Assembly: GCA_963969495.1 (NCBI GenBank)
Contig: OZ018333.1
Coordinates: 17,127,937-17,191,936 of the forward strand
DNA from: Ceratothoa steindachneri
Taxonomy: Eukaryota > Arthropoda > Malacostraca > Isopoda > Cymothoidae
Direction: 5' to 3'
DNA: 64,000 bases
The notes under the pieces are model-generated. The model was not told the DNA's origin, searched no databases, and worked only from the letters and a program-made list of their open reading frames with translations. Shown here piece after piece: positions 1-11,399 of the stretch (positions are counted from its first letter, which is position 1; the number at the start of each line of letters is the position of its first letter). A program made the position numbers and the translations under genes.

Positions 1-589
1 TAGCTACACATTTAGACGACATTAATCTAGCTGATGTATTTCCTGAAGCAATAGCAAAAAAAAATCTTAATTCATACATCCTCACAAGTAACCTTTATGC
101 AAAATTTCTCCCAATCCAGATTTAATTAACCAATGTAAATAGCAATACTAATTTTTTTTATTATATTTCAAGTTTATTCTATACTAACATTGTTGTATTT
201 TTGTTACAGAAACTTGGCTTCATTCCTCAATTTCTGAGTCTAGTTAATTTGAATGGGTATCAAAGCTAATCCTAGTCAAAGTATCCACATCTTAAAAAAC
301 ACTACAATGCTAAATAGACTGCATCTATAGGAGTGCGTTATCAGCCCTAATTCCAGCAGGCTCATCATATTGAGATATGCAGATACTATAACAACTTGGT
401 TATAAAACCTATCTTATTATAATGATCCTAGCATATGTGCACTTTTTTTAAAAAATTGTGAAATGTTATTTTTCTTGCACACTTTCTTAATTTGGGGAGT
501 GAAGCAAACACGCGTGGCAGGTCTAGCAAAAAAATTACCTGTATGGCAGATTATTGCTAAGATACATAAAAACCTGAAAAATCAGTTTC
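1..589. other. AT-rich sequence with no recognisable gene
   Basis: No supported open frame, RNA or terminal repeat is visible. The composition is AT-rich. It lies just downstream, in element sense, of a minus-strand LINE relic and may contain its decayed 3' untranslated region. Confidence 0.5.
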
Positions 590-1850
590 CTTATATATAC
601 TCATAGCCTATCTAGTGGTTTTCATTCGAAAGATGTTGAATTAGAGCTAGTTTACAACATCCTGGGAAACAATTACTCAGTCAAATCAAATTTCATCAAA
701 TCTAGCCTATATCATGTTTTGATTTTTTATCAAACTGCCATTAAAAAAACTTTCCCCATTTCTAATTTATTAATCCCTTTTAACCTTTTAAAGAGTTAGG
801 TCATGTCACTCCTTAAGCATTTTTTAAATGAAAACATGTCAAGTGTCCTCAACCTATCCATATAATCAAAATGGCTCAAAGAAGGTATAATTTGGGTTGC
901 TCTTCCCTATGCTGCATCTCAATATAATATTCCAAGTGTAACCTAACGTGTTATATAACTTGAAGATAACTTTCTTACTTTTATAACTAAGTTATAGCCT
1001 TTGAACACTCCTTAGAGAGCCTCAATGACTCATCTATTCATAATTACAAGTCCCTTTCATCTTTGACCTAAACTATCAACCTTCTATTTCATAATTAAAT
1101 TCTTTATTATGGTTACCCATATAAATACCTTTTCATTTTGAGAGATTAAGTGGCATTTGCCACTTGAACACCCATGCAACTAGTGTATTTAAATCCCTTT
1201 TGAAGTGTGAAATTTCCCTTATACTGAATGCTAGCTAAACTAGTTTTATCAGCAAATATTGAAGTTTTGCTTTTAACCCCTACTTCTAGGGTATGGATGT
1301 AAAGTAATAATAATAATGGACCCAAAATGGATTTCAAGTCCCTTAGTGCTAACTACAGAGTGATTGTGCTGTTTCCATCATACAATTGCCCAGCGCCATA
1401 ATCTAGAAATTCTAGATAGGTTAGAACCAGTAATTACAAAATAGTGTTTTCTTTTTTTTAACCATTCTTAACTATTTTACATACTATTGAGGTTAGATTA
1501 CTGGCCTATAGTTATTAGGGTCATCCTTCTTCCTCTTTTTAAAGATTGGAACTACAGCAGCTCTTTTCCAGTCATCTGAAATCTCACTAAATCTATATTT
1601 TCAAGAGCAAAGTGAAATATCTCACCCCTACCTTAAGAATCCTATAATTAATATAAGGACCTAACACCTAAACCATTTATAAGTACAAAAATATTTTCTA
1701 GTGTCATATTATTAAGATTAAAGATGACCAAATTTAATTTAGTAAATACTGATGTAAAATGCTGAGCGAGTACCCAAAGTTTCTTCATGTTTCTTTAATG
1801 ACACCCTCAACTTTAAGAGGCATATGCTTTAGTACTTACCAAGGAGGCTT
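590..1850 (-). mobile_element. CR1/L2-like LINE reverse transcriptase relic
   Basis: Read on the minus strand, pieces of one reverse transcriptase appear in the expected order but in shifting frames. At about 1640-1500 there is DDWKRAAVVPIFKK followed by NNYRP, the N-terminal RT block. At 1337-1146 there is GPLLLLLYIHTLEVGV and SIFADKT, the equivalent of GPLLF-YINDL and the catalytic FADDT, with the second D replaced by K. A WQMPLNLSK block follows, then the LYxxxVRPHLEY-type C-terminal block and an LFKxLKGINKLEMGKVFL block at about 830-700. Many stops and frameshifts make it a dead 5'-truncated copy. The clade is assigned from motif style only. Confidence 0.75.
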
Positions 1851-2378
1851 CTTCTTTTTTTTAGCGCCAATCTGGTGATGGCCTTCAAGGGCATAAGTTG
1901 CAGTGATTTAAAATTTCAGCCTAGGGATAGGCTACTTGAAAATCACCCAAACCAAACAAAACAAAGAAAAACAAAACAAGGGACATGTTCCAGCATCAGG
2001 GGAGGAGTGCAAGAATATGAGACCCACAACAGAGTCAAATAAAATACACAAGGTCAGTCTCCAAAAAATTCTGAAAGTACACACATCTATGTACATGAAC
2101 TTATCTTGTGTACAAAGGATCCTGATACCAGGACAGGTAAGATGCATGAAGATCAAACAGGCTGGAATTATTTTTGTTGATGAGTTTTGCAGACCTTGAT
2201 GATTGTAAAGCATGTCTTAAAATCTCTCCCCATCTCTAGTGCCCGAATTCTAGTAGAGAGATTGGCCTGTAGTTTACCAGTTGATCGGGAGGATCCGCAG
2301 CAGTGGTATGAATGCCTTCACGCAGTAGCGGTACCAACTGGCACGCACCGACTCTGGAACATTCAACATGGAGCCATC

Positions 2379-2800
2379 TCAATAAATTGCAGTTGAGTGC
2401 TCCATCAAATGGCGGTGCATCCAGCAAATGTACCCAATTAAGTTCTCTTTGGCCATCGCCCATTTACTTTGCCAAGTAACTGCGAGGGCTGCCATGATTC
2501 CTACCAAGTAGTGTAAGGAAACACTGCACTGGTTGCCCAGTACTCGTGGACTTATTGGTGCCCTCATCATTCCCCACAATTACCACATGTCCAGGAACCC
2601 AGCAGAAGATAATCTCAACATCCTCCCGGTCATGGCAACTGTGTCATCACGGATACTGTGAACCAGGAAGTGTGGAGATTCCAATGCCTGAGACCACTCA
2701 AGAGTACTTTGGGAGTCACTAAAGATCGCAATCTAGTCTATCAACTGGACATATGAGTTATCTCCCAAACCAAGCAATGTATCGCAATCAACTCGGGCTT
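2379..2800 (-). pseudogene. RNase H-like C-terminal domain of LINE copy B
   Basis: On the minus strand at about 2640-2560 the reading is EIIFCWVPGHVVIVGNDEG, which fits the C-terminal RNase H signature of I- and Jockey-group LINE polyproteins (WVPGHVGIxGNExAD). Neighbouring minus-strand sequence at about 2740 (serine and leucine rich, SDSQSTLEW-like) fits the upstream DSxxAL block. Frameshifts interrupt it. The equivalent block is missing from copy A, where sequence jumps across the same place near 5230-5290. Confidence 0.65.
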
Positions 2801-3329
2801 GAAGACAGATGCAACTCCTGGTATAGCCACACTGGCTTCAAAAAGAGTGGATAGAGCATGGAAACCAACCCCCTCCTCAGAGTTGGAGCAATCCTTATAC
2901 ACCGACATGAATCCAGCATGACACGGTGTGCATAAAAAAGACAGAACACAATACTCACAGTGCTGTGGAAGCTTTGGGAGCAGAGGTATGGTGACAAATA
3001 GTCAAAGGTGGTACTCTGGACAGAAATATAGGCAACACCGAGCTCTTAAATGAGTTTCCTAGCCCTAAATCCTCTCGAGTTTCTCAGCAACATATGCACT
3101 GTCAAGATTAGCTGTGAATGCACTGAGTGTCACTGACGACTGAAGGAGGCAGCAAGCTCGCATGTACTGGCGAATAATGCACTGTGCATGACTCAGAGCA
3201 AGTGGCATCAACAAGTAGGGTCTCATTGGGGCTGTGCAGAAGGCAACGGCTGCAAGGTGGGACTGGTGTGGTAGATAAAGTCTGCTGGCTCTACCAGAGA
3301 AGCGAATGGGTTGAGTAGAACCTGTAGAA

Positions 3330-4860
3330 TGAATCTGAATGGGGGCGGAAACACTTGTGATTATATGCCTGGAGGGGCTAGGAGCAGAGGATGCCATTTT
3401 TAAAAATTGAGGCATAAGATGCCCTAGGCAGGGCGATTCACCAAGACCAAGTCCCTAGCTTCACGAAATGAGATAGGATCCGTAGCCTGAATAGCCAGGA
3501 TTTCCTTCTCAGGAAGATACAAGCCACATTACTTTGAAGAAGCAGGGTGCGGCTCTCCACAATTGACACACTTGGTCATACATGATAGGGATTTATCATG
3601 TACAGCCTTGGAGCAACTTACAAAGACCAAGTAAACCTGACTTTGCAAGTCTGCACACACGATCCATATAGCTGAAGTGGTGGCAGGGCAGTAGTGCATC
3701 TCCACAGCAGTGGCACAAATGTCCTATAGTGGTAGCAATACTAACCATCACGTACCAACTCAGGGAGCATGTCAAAATCGAACATGATGAAGAGTGTAGG
3801 GGTGGGTCTTGCGGCCCCTCACTGTTTTCTCATCACACATTCAACCTTAACTGCTCTATGGTCAGCCAGCTCTAAGGTGATGGCTTCTAAGGAGTAGTCG
3901 ACAAGTTCACTCACATAAACCACTTCTTTCACAAAATTTATGTTAGTGTGCAGCCTCACTCTCGCCACCAGTAATCCATTAAGTGTCTGAAGGGCACTAT
4001 CATTGGTGCCTCAGAAGGATCTGATGCATTTGCCAGAAGGTTCCTGGCTGAGAAATGGGTCAACCAATCAAACTAGCCAATGATCTCCTCTGATTGATCA
4101 TGTCACCCTTGGTCAACAGTGGAGCATATAACCAGAAAGTATTGAAGCCAGTGCGCCCCTGACGTAATCGAGGCTCCACTCAGTGCAATTGCAACTTTGG
4201 TCTTGATCTGGGACTCCCCACCCAGGAGCACCTTTAGGGCCGGATGTGCCAATCTTGGCCTGGTTGCCTGCCGAAGTGGGTGCAGTCCCCGTCCTGTCAA
4301 ACACTGGAGCCACTCACAGAGGGAGAGAAGGGTGGGGAATGAACCCACTTCCCAACACTGCCGGAAGGAGCCCCTATACCAGACAGACTGGCCTCAGCAA
4401 GATCCTTCTCTGAAATGGAGGTCTTAGCTGTCAAAGGGGATCTCCTCTTGAGATCTCAGAGATCGAGTTATCTGGGCAGAAACTTCCACAGGTTCAGTTT
4501 TTTGGCACTGAGCCCAGGTTTACCACCTCATGGAAGATCCTACCATATGTGGCTATATCAATTCCAGGATAATGTCCATCTGTCTATTTTCATTTCATCA
4601 AGCCCGGCAGGCTTAAAATGCAGGACTGCAGGGCGGTCACAGACTGATGGGCCCTGATCTCCCTCGCTCCCAAAATGTTGTTGGCTCTAACGAGTTGCTC
4701 TCCCTGGGAGCAGTCAATTTTGGGCCGCCTGCCTTCTCTCTTAGCAGTCCCCTCTAATAGGAAAGGAGGGATTGCCAGTGGTAGGGAGAAAGATTTGCCT
4801 GAGGGTGCCTAGCCATAGAGCTAGGAAAGAACCCCCTTGGCCACATAGCAATGGTAATAG
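3330..4860 (-). pseudogene. ORF1 (gag-like) of LINE copy B
   Basis: Degenerate minus-strand ORF1 recognised by alignment to copy A: 4348-4103 matches 9135-8950, 3960-3780 matches 8760-8630, and 3610-3520 matches 8410-8350. The last segment encodes a zinc-knuckle-like CVNCGEP-type block. Stops occur in all frames. The end of ORF1 is fused directly to RT-thumb sequence at about 3330-3260, giving a short open frame at 3415-3065 that joins parts of two proteins. Confidence 0.6.
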
Positions 4861-5289
4861 GAGGGGGGGGGGGTTTACGGAGCCCATCTGGCAACTGCCT
4901 CCTTGGGCATAAGTCATTGTAATCATGCTACAGCCTAATACTATGCTAGATTAACAAACAGACAAACAAAACATAAGCGAAGAAACAAACAAAAAAATAA
5001 TAGAAAATAAGTAAACAAGAAGGAGGGGTGGAGGATTGCATCCCACCCAAGCAGGAACATGCAACCTACAACAAGGAGAGTAGGCCAGTCTCCTCCACAA
5101 AGTTATATACTCTGCAAGTCTGTGTGCATGAAACCGTCCCAGGTACAAGAGACAAGCGGTAGCGACCCAGCTTATCCCGGTACCATGACAGGTTACATGC
5201 ACGAAGATCACCCAGACTGAGACAATGCAGTCATCACAGTAGGGCGCAGGTGAGCGTACCAGCAAATGGCAGTGCATCAGCACTCAGGG

Positions 5290-7800
5290 CACTTTGGGAG
5301 TCACTATAAATCACTATCCAGTCTCCGACTTAAAACAGTGAGGATACGGCGTAGAAACCGACCCCCACTTGGGACTTGGAGCCATCCATATACACTGGCA
5401 CAGTTACAGCGTGACACGGTGTGCTCCAAAAAGGCCAAACGCAATACTGTAGAAGCTTAGGTAGCAGAAGTGTGGCAACAAATGGTCAAAGGTGGTACTC
5501 TCCAGGGGACGTCCTGGACAGAACCAGGGGTGCCACCAGCCCAAGCTATATCTAGCTCTCAAAGAAGTTTCCTGGCCCTAAAGCCGAAAGGCTTAGAGTA
5601 TGACTTGCGTCTCTCAGCAGCATAGGCACCATCGAGATCAGCTGCGGATGGAGTGAAAGCTATTGGCAAGAAATGCAGTGTGCACAGTGTAGAGTGAGTG
5701 GCATTTCCCCAGCATTGACAAGTAGGCTCTCAATGGGGAAAGTACAGAAGGCACCGTGCACCAGGTGAAGGCTGGTATGGTGAATCGAGTCCACCTTCAG
5801 CAGCACACACTCGGGGGCAGATGCATAAAACTTGCATCCATAGTCAAGCTTCGAGGGAACAAAGGATGGATAAAAAAGTAAGGAGGTAGCTCTATTAGCG
5901 CCCCAGGCGCTGAACGTCATGGAGCGAAGAATATCCATGGCGCGGGTGCAAGAGACCCTAAGGCTGAAAATATGATCCTCCCAGGTGAGGCTCAGTCAAA
6001 TACAAGACCAAGGAAACGGTGCGAGTCCACTACTTCCAGGCACACCCCATTTAGAAACAAGTATAGGTCAGGGTGGAGCTGTGGATGGCAGCAGAAGTGC
6101 ACCAACTGTTTCTTTGCCAAGGAAAACCGAAGCCTGTGCACTTCAACGTAACAAGAGAGGCTGTTCAATGCCTGTTGGAGTCGACACTCCAGAGTTGGCA
6201 TCAGATTGAAAGGTCATCCACGTAGAGCGTAGCAAGGACATCTTCCAGCAGCACCGAGGTGATGCTCAGGGCAGAGTGTGACACTGCGGACACTTCCCTG
6301 CTCCATTGGGCCGGAGAGGGCTCCCCTCACCTGTACGCGGAATCAACGATCTCGCAAAAATTCATATATAAACATTGGGAGGCATCCACTCATCCCCATT
6401 GTGCGGAGAGTCTCCATGATACCGTATCGACATGAGGTATCATAGGCCTTTTCCAGATCGAAAAACACGGTGGCGTAGTGTGCAGTTATGAAGGAAGGCC
6501 TCGCAGACGGAATTTTCAAGTCAGAGCAGAGCATCCGACGTGGAGTCACACTGTGCAGAAGACAGATGGCTTCTGCTGTCCAGAAAAAAAGCTAATCTAA
6601 CATTTACCAATTTCTTCATCAACTTGCACACACAAGAGAGATTGGGTGGAAACTGGCCGGGGTAGAGTGATCTTTCCCCAGTTTGCAAAAAAGTGAGCAC
6701 AGTAGCGATTTGCCAGGAATCTGGGAGGATACCCTCTACCAAGATCTTGTTAAACAAATATAACAGAAAGGCCATGCCTCGATCACCCAGATGTTGAAGC
6801 ATGGCGTAGGGACATCATCCGGACTAGGGACGGAGTCTGCGCACAAAGCGAGGGCGGGGCACAACTCACTCGGAGTAAACCTGTCATTGAAGGGTTCTCC
6901 GCCTGCCTCTCGAGGTAAAGTCCAGTCGGCGGCATATCGCAACATTATGACGCACATTGAATGCTGGTGGAGCAGCATCCCAGCTAGAGAATGCAGTCGT
7001 GAAGGATTCTGCCATGGATGCGGGATCCAAGATTGCAGTCCCATTCTCCTGGAGAACCTGCATGAACTTGGACCGAATCCTTTTGACTCGCTTCCACACC
7101 CTTGCTTGAGGGGTCTTCCCATTAAGTGAAGACACGTATGCCCGCCAAGAAGAGCAGCAGGCGTGCTTCAAAATATACCACAACCTAGCGCTAGCCAGAT
7201 GAAATTGTCAGGTCGGCAAGGGCTTGACCCCAGGGATTAATCGAGTAGTCTCCTGAGAGGGGGTTGTCTACCATTCAGATCTCCAAGCAAGAGAAAGGGC
7301 CTTGGCAACTGTGCCACAATGTGGCCAAAGTCCCTGCATCAAAGTCGGCTGACAGTGGAATGTATGTGGAAATAACAGTATACCTCCCTCCTATCAAGGT
7401 GCAGCTACACAGCTACTGCCTGAAAGGAGGTATTTAAAGTGAAGAGAACGGAGACATCATGCCGGGTGTAAATCGCACATCCTCCCACCCGGCCCCCATC
7501 CCATTGTGGTGGGGTTGCAAAACCCTTATACCCCGGGAGGGTGGGCAGGGGGCATGCACTCAGCAAGGTCTCCTGCAAAATCATAGCTAACAGGGAAGGG
7601 GAGGAGACAAGCTTCCGCAGCTCCACCCAGTGTTGGCCCGGTGTCCGCGGCAATTCCATTGAAGGAATATGCCCTCCAAGCTTAGCTCAGAGATGAGGGG
7701 TCCCTCTTTGAAGAGAAGACCCTCATGGGAATGACCGTACGCTTCCCGGAGGCAGAACTCCAGTCGCTGCTGGCCGGACAATGTGCTGTCGCATTTGAGG
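5290..7800 (-). pseudogene. ORF2 endonuclease-reverse transcriptase of LINE copy A
   Basis: Minus-strand ORF2 in pieces. At 7659-7405 there is an apurinic-endonuclease-like N terminus: ILQET, then GGCAIYTRHDVS and a FQAVAV block. At about 6800-6580 there is an RT N-terminal block (LFNKILVEGILPDSWQIATV). At about 6490-6437 the motif FDLEKAYDTS is followed by an RYGIMETLRTMGMSG block. At 6224-6213 the minus strand encodes YVDD within LYVDDLSI, the catalytic motif. At 5938-5660 lies a thumb-like block (SFVPSKLDYGCKFYASAP). FDLEKAYDT(T)WR is typical of the I/Loa/Nimb group. Frequent stops and frameshifts make it non-coding. Confidence 0.72.
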
Positions 7801-8169
7801 ACTAATCGGGCAAAGTTGGGCTCGCCGTGCGAGTATTTTCCTTCCTCCGCCTCAAAAAATTAGGCGAACGGGGCAACTTGGGAGGCGGTGGTCCCTCTTT
7901 TCAAGGATCCATAGTCTCCAAGCCACCCAGCCTACCACTGGGTGTGGGCGAACTAGCTGAAGCTCCTTTACTACTGAGCTCCTTTACTACTGTCCTCCTT
8001 TTGGGGGACAGATTTAGAAAACATGAAAGATGGCCTCACAACCATCTTCAGGGGTGTTGCCTCCTGTGAGTCTAATGACTCAGTGGAGGCGCGCAATGGT
8101 CATGCTGGGGGAAGGGAGGGAAGCCATGGTTTTAGCCTGGGCTGGGCTGCCACCTTTACCAGGGCAGCA

Positions 8170-9891
8170 CCCGGGGTGGGTAGAACCCGTAGAAGGGACT
8201 GTGCTCGTATGCCTGGAGGGGCAAGGAGCAGAGTATCTTTCTCAACATTGAGGCATAGTACGGCCCGCGCATCAACAGGGGCGCCAGGACCATGTCCTTA
8301 GTGAAATGGGAGACGATCCTGAGCCTGAATGGCCAGGATTTTCTTCTCAAGGAGATACACACCACATTGCTTTGAAGAAGTGGGGTATGGCTCTCCACAA
8401 TTGACACACTTGTCCACCCGCAAATTTTTGGACTTATCGTGTGTGGCCTTGGAGCAACTTACACAGACTTCGGGAAACCATGACTTTGTACATCAACAGG
8501 AACGATTAGTATGGCCTAGGCAGTGACAGTAATAGCACCTCTGCGGCAGTGGCACAAATGCCTTCACACGGTAGTGATACCAGCCGCAATGCCCCGACTC
8601 AGGGAGCTTGTCACAGTCTAGATAGAGGCCCCTCCCTGTTTTCTCATCATACTTTTGACCTTGACGCCCCATGGTCGGCCAGCTCTAAGGTGATGTCATC
8701 TATGGAGTAGTCCATGAGTTCCCTCACATAAACTACTCCTTTCATCAAGTTCATGGTAGAATGCAGCGTCACACTCACAGTCGTGCCATCAAGTGTCTGA
8801 AGGGCACTAATCATGGCCGCCTCAGAGGGATTCGACACATTTGCCAAAAGGCTCCTGTCCAAGAAACGGGTTACCTTCAGCTTTCTACCATCACACTAGC
8901 TAGAGATCCCCTCTGATGGATCATGTTGCCCTTAGCCAACATGCTGCCATCAGTGGACCGAATAACAAGGAAACACTTGAAGCCAGCAGGCTTGAAAACA
9001 CCAGGTAGCCTCTGAATGAGGGGGCACTGACATAATCGAGGGTCTGCTCCGTGCAGTTCTTGTCTTCATCTGGGAGTCCCCAAATGAGGGACCAACGGGG
9101 CTGGATGTACCGATCTTGGCTTGGTAGCTTACCAAGTCTTCTTTGACTTTTTAGGAGAGGAGGGCGGGGAATGAACCCTCTTCTCTCCTCTACCAGCAGG
9201 AGCCCTTAGGCCAGATGGACCAGCCTCAGCAAGATCCTTCTCCGAGATGGAGAAGGTCTTGGTTTTCACAGGGGCACCAGCTCGGGGAAGAGATCCCTCC
9301 TCTGCCTGTACAGTTTTGGAGACTCGAGCCATATGAGGAGAACCTTGCACAGGGGCAGACTCAGGTTCAGTGCTTCGCACCGAGCCCAGGTTCATCCCCA
9401 TGTAAGGTCCTACCATCTAGGGCTGGGTTGCCTCAGGAGGGGCCTCCATGTGGCCATCCCCCTCCCAGGACATCACAGGTCCCATCATCTTCAGTCAGGT
9501 AAGAGAGGGGAGCACATACGGTGACCCCCTTTAAGGTCAAAATTACAGCATGCAGGTCTTTCAAGGGAAGAGGCTGATGGGCCCTTTCTTCCCTCCTCCC
9601 CATAAATGGGTTGGCCTTTTTTTGCCACTACCACTGGGAGCAGTCAACTATGGACAACTTGCCTTTCTTGGCAGTTCCCTTAGAAAGTAAAAAGGGGACT
9701 GCCACTAGGAAAGAGGGAGGCACCCTCCAGAGAAGGGGGTCCCCTACACGCATAGTCAAAGGAGAGGAGTAAGCCTCATCTCCGGTTACAGAGTTTTGGA
9801 GGGTCACCTGAGAGAGCAGGGGGAGGAGCTCCATTTTTTGGGTGGAGCTGCCCGAAGGAGGCTCTGTTGATGGTGAAGGGGAAAGTTTCAT
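8170..9891 (-). pseudogene. ORF1 (gag-like nucleic-acid-binding protein) of LINE copy A
   Basis: The probable start is the minus-strand ATG at 9891. A Ser/Pro-rich N terminus is followed by a basic segment (about 9416-9129, ending KRVHSPPSSPKKSKK), then a conserved gag core at 8862-8647 (VTLHSTMNLMKGVVYVRELM), then a zinc-knuckle-like region near 8550-8350 with CVNCGEPYP. In the I/Jockey group such ORF1 proteins bind the element RNA. The core layout NxxxGVVYVREL...ITLELADHG matches that family. The frame is broken several times between the pieces. Confidence 0.62.
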
Positions 9892-10264
9892 TTTTTAAAT
9901 TCTCATCATCGGGACCCTATTCGTTATAGGGGAAGCAAACACTAATCAGACCCCGCAGTAGCCCGCTCTGCGGGGCCAGCAGAACCAGCTGCAGCCATTT
10001 AGGACCACACCCATCAGCCCAGTGGCCAGGAATCCCTTCGGCATGGCGGCTCCACCTTGGGCTGGGTGTAAAAGCAATAGAGATTGAAAGGGGTATGTGA
10101 GGAAGGTGTGGGTGAGGATCAAGCAGATTGTTAAAAGCCCACCAGCCCAAGCTGGAGCTCAGGGATGAGGGTTCATTGTCACCCCTCCTCTGTGAAATTA
10201 GAGGCTGTCCAGAGAGATTGATTGTTTAAGGGCTGCGCAACGTGTCCAGAGAGAGTTATGGGAG

Positions 10265-10342
10265 TTGTTTTTTTTGTTGTTTTTTTTTTGTTTTTTTTAA
10301 GAGCTCATCTGGCGACTGCCTACTTGGGCATTAGTCGCCGTG
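10265..10342 (-). mobile_element. 78-bp 5'-truncated LINE tail with 12-bp TSD
   Basis: The duplication gagttatgggag is present at 10253-10264 and again at 10343-10354. Between the copies, the minus strand reads ggcgactaatgcccaagtag (terminal family sequence), then an A-rich tail (plus-strand T-rich tract 10265-10299). This is the structure expected of a severely truncated target-primed insertion. The same terminal sequence ends the large LINE copies at 1852 and about 4875. Confidence 0.85.
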
Positions 10343-10429
10343 GAGTTATGGGAGAGGTTGTAGGGAAAGTGATGAAGTAGGGTAAAAATGCAGGCTGTCT
10401 GAAAGAAGAGGCTAAGCTGGGGCCAGATG

Positions 10430-11140
10430 GAGCTTTCTGAGCAGTGTATTGGAGCAAAAATAAAGCAAATAGTATTGGGCTTTAAGAGGAATATCAGTTA
10501 TAAAAGTAAGGTTATCCTCTATATAGCTTATATATAAGCAATATTTAGAGTACTGTATACAAGCATGGTCTCCACACTCTAGATATGATATCTACTTGCT
10601 AGAGTAAGTGCAAAGGAGGGCAACAAGGATGATACCTTCCCTGAAGCACCTTGAAAATGTAGATTGGTTGAGGATGCTAAATCTATTCTCATTTGAACAG
10701 TGTGAGAGCAGATATGATTGCGCTTTTTAGAAGAAAAAAATCTCGATTTTAGCAAGTTCTTTAAGTTGGAAGGTAGTAAAAGGACTGGGGGTCACCCCTT
10801 GAAAATTAAATAACAGAAGTGTAGGTTGTAATTAAGCATATTTTTTCATCGACAAAGTGGTAGATTACTAGAATACCTTACCACAGGAGACAGTAAGCAG
10901 TCCAAATTTAAATGTTTTCAAGCACACATTAGATGGCTATATGGGAAGGGTAGGTTAACATGGAGTTTAAGTTATATTGAAGCAAATTACATATTGTAAT
11001 AGCAATTTGTGTATATATTATGTGTATTGTAGCTCCATGATCTGGTTTTTGACAAGCCATGGTAGCGATTCTTTTTTAAGCAGTAGCTGCATGATTTAGT
11101 TTGTGAGAACCCATGATGGTTAGGGTGAGTCAAAAAATCA
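10430..11140 (+). mobile_element. CR1-like LINE 3' fragment
   Basis: Plus-strand remnant of the CR1-like ORF2 C terminus. It aligns with 37546-38220: a conserved block around 10545-10580 (tactgtatacaagcatggtc) encodes the EYCIQAWS segment, and further matches follow through the KKQ and NRVVDYWN-like blocks. After the coding end at about 10980, sequence near 11030-11060 (tgacaagcca) matches the 3' untranslated region seen at 38130-38165. It is 5'-truncated and frameshifted. Confidence 0.7.
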
Positions 11141-11390
11141 AAACTGTTCGGACTATAACTGGTAACCCAGCAGTTCATGTATCTTAATGAGGGAACACTA
11201 CAAGCAAAATTTAAGTCTTGTAACATGGTATCTTCATGTCACGCAGATGCTTTAAAGTTTATCCCTATTGCATCACCCCATTCAATGAAGGCATGGTCTC
11301 ACCTTGCACAGTTTTGAAGTGATTTCAGTATTGTTTTATATTATGGAGAGATCTCCGTCTTATTCTCCTGTTTATTGACTTGTTTTTCTT
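11141..11390. other. No recognisable feature
   Basis: Unassigned sequence between a LINE 3' fragment and the orphan-protein relic. A pyrimidine-rich stretch ending in acag at about 11385-11398 resembles a splice acceptor, but there is no surrounding gene model to support it. Confidence 0.4.
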
Positions 11391-11399
11391 TTTTACAGG

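Larger units (their letters stand above)
1852..4868 (-). mobile_element. I/Jockey-type LINE, copy B, internally deleted
   Basis: This is a minus-strand copy of the LINE that also occupies 4869-10200. Its 3' end is marked by a poly-T tract on the plus strand at 1852-1862 followed by a degenerate form of the family terminal sequence (gcgccaatctggtgatggcc, compare gagctcatctggcgactgcc in two short insertions). ORF1 sequence runs from about 4860 to 3330. Homology then jumps straight to the RT thumb region (compare 3260 with 5780), so the endonuclease and the RT fingers and palm are missing. The RNase H end is kept. About 100 bp near 2250-2350 resemble the ORF1 zinc-knuckle region of copy A near 8490-8610, so this copy is also mosaic. 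Confidence 0.7.
4869..10200 (-). mobile_element. I/Jockey-type LINE, copy A, RNase H deleted
   Basis: A nearly full-length minus-strand LINE. In element order: a 5' leader (about 10200-9892), ORF1 (9891 to about 8170), ORF2 with endonuclease and RT (about 7800-5290), a 3' untranslated region (5230-4930, also recognisable in copy B at 2190-1930), and the terminal sequence ggcagttgccagatgggctc at 4900-4875 followed by a C-rich rather than A-rich tail. The stretch corresponding to the RNase H end in copy B is missing near 5230-5290. Many stops show it is inactive. The family terminal sequence recurs with clear insertion hallmarks at 10265-10342 and 31231-31300. Confidence 0.72.
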
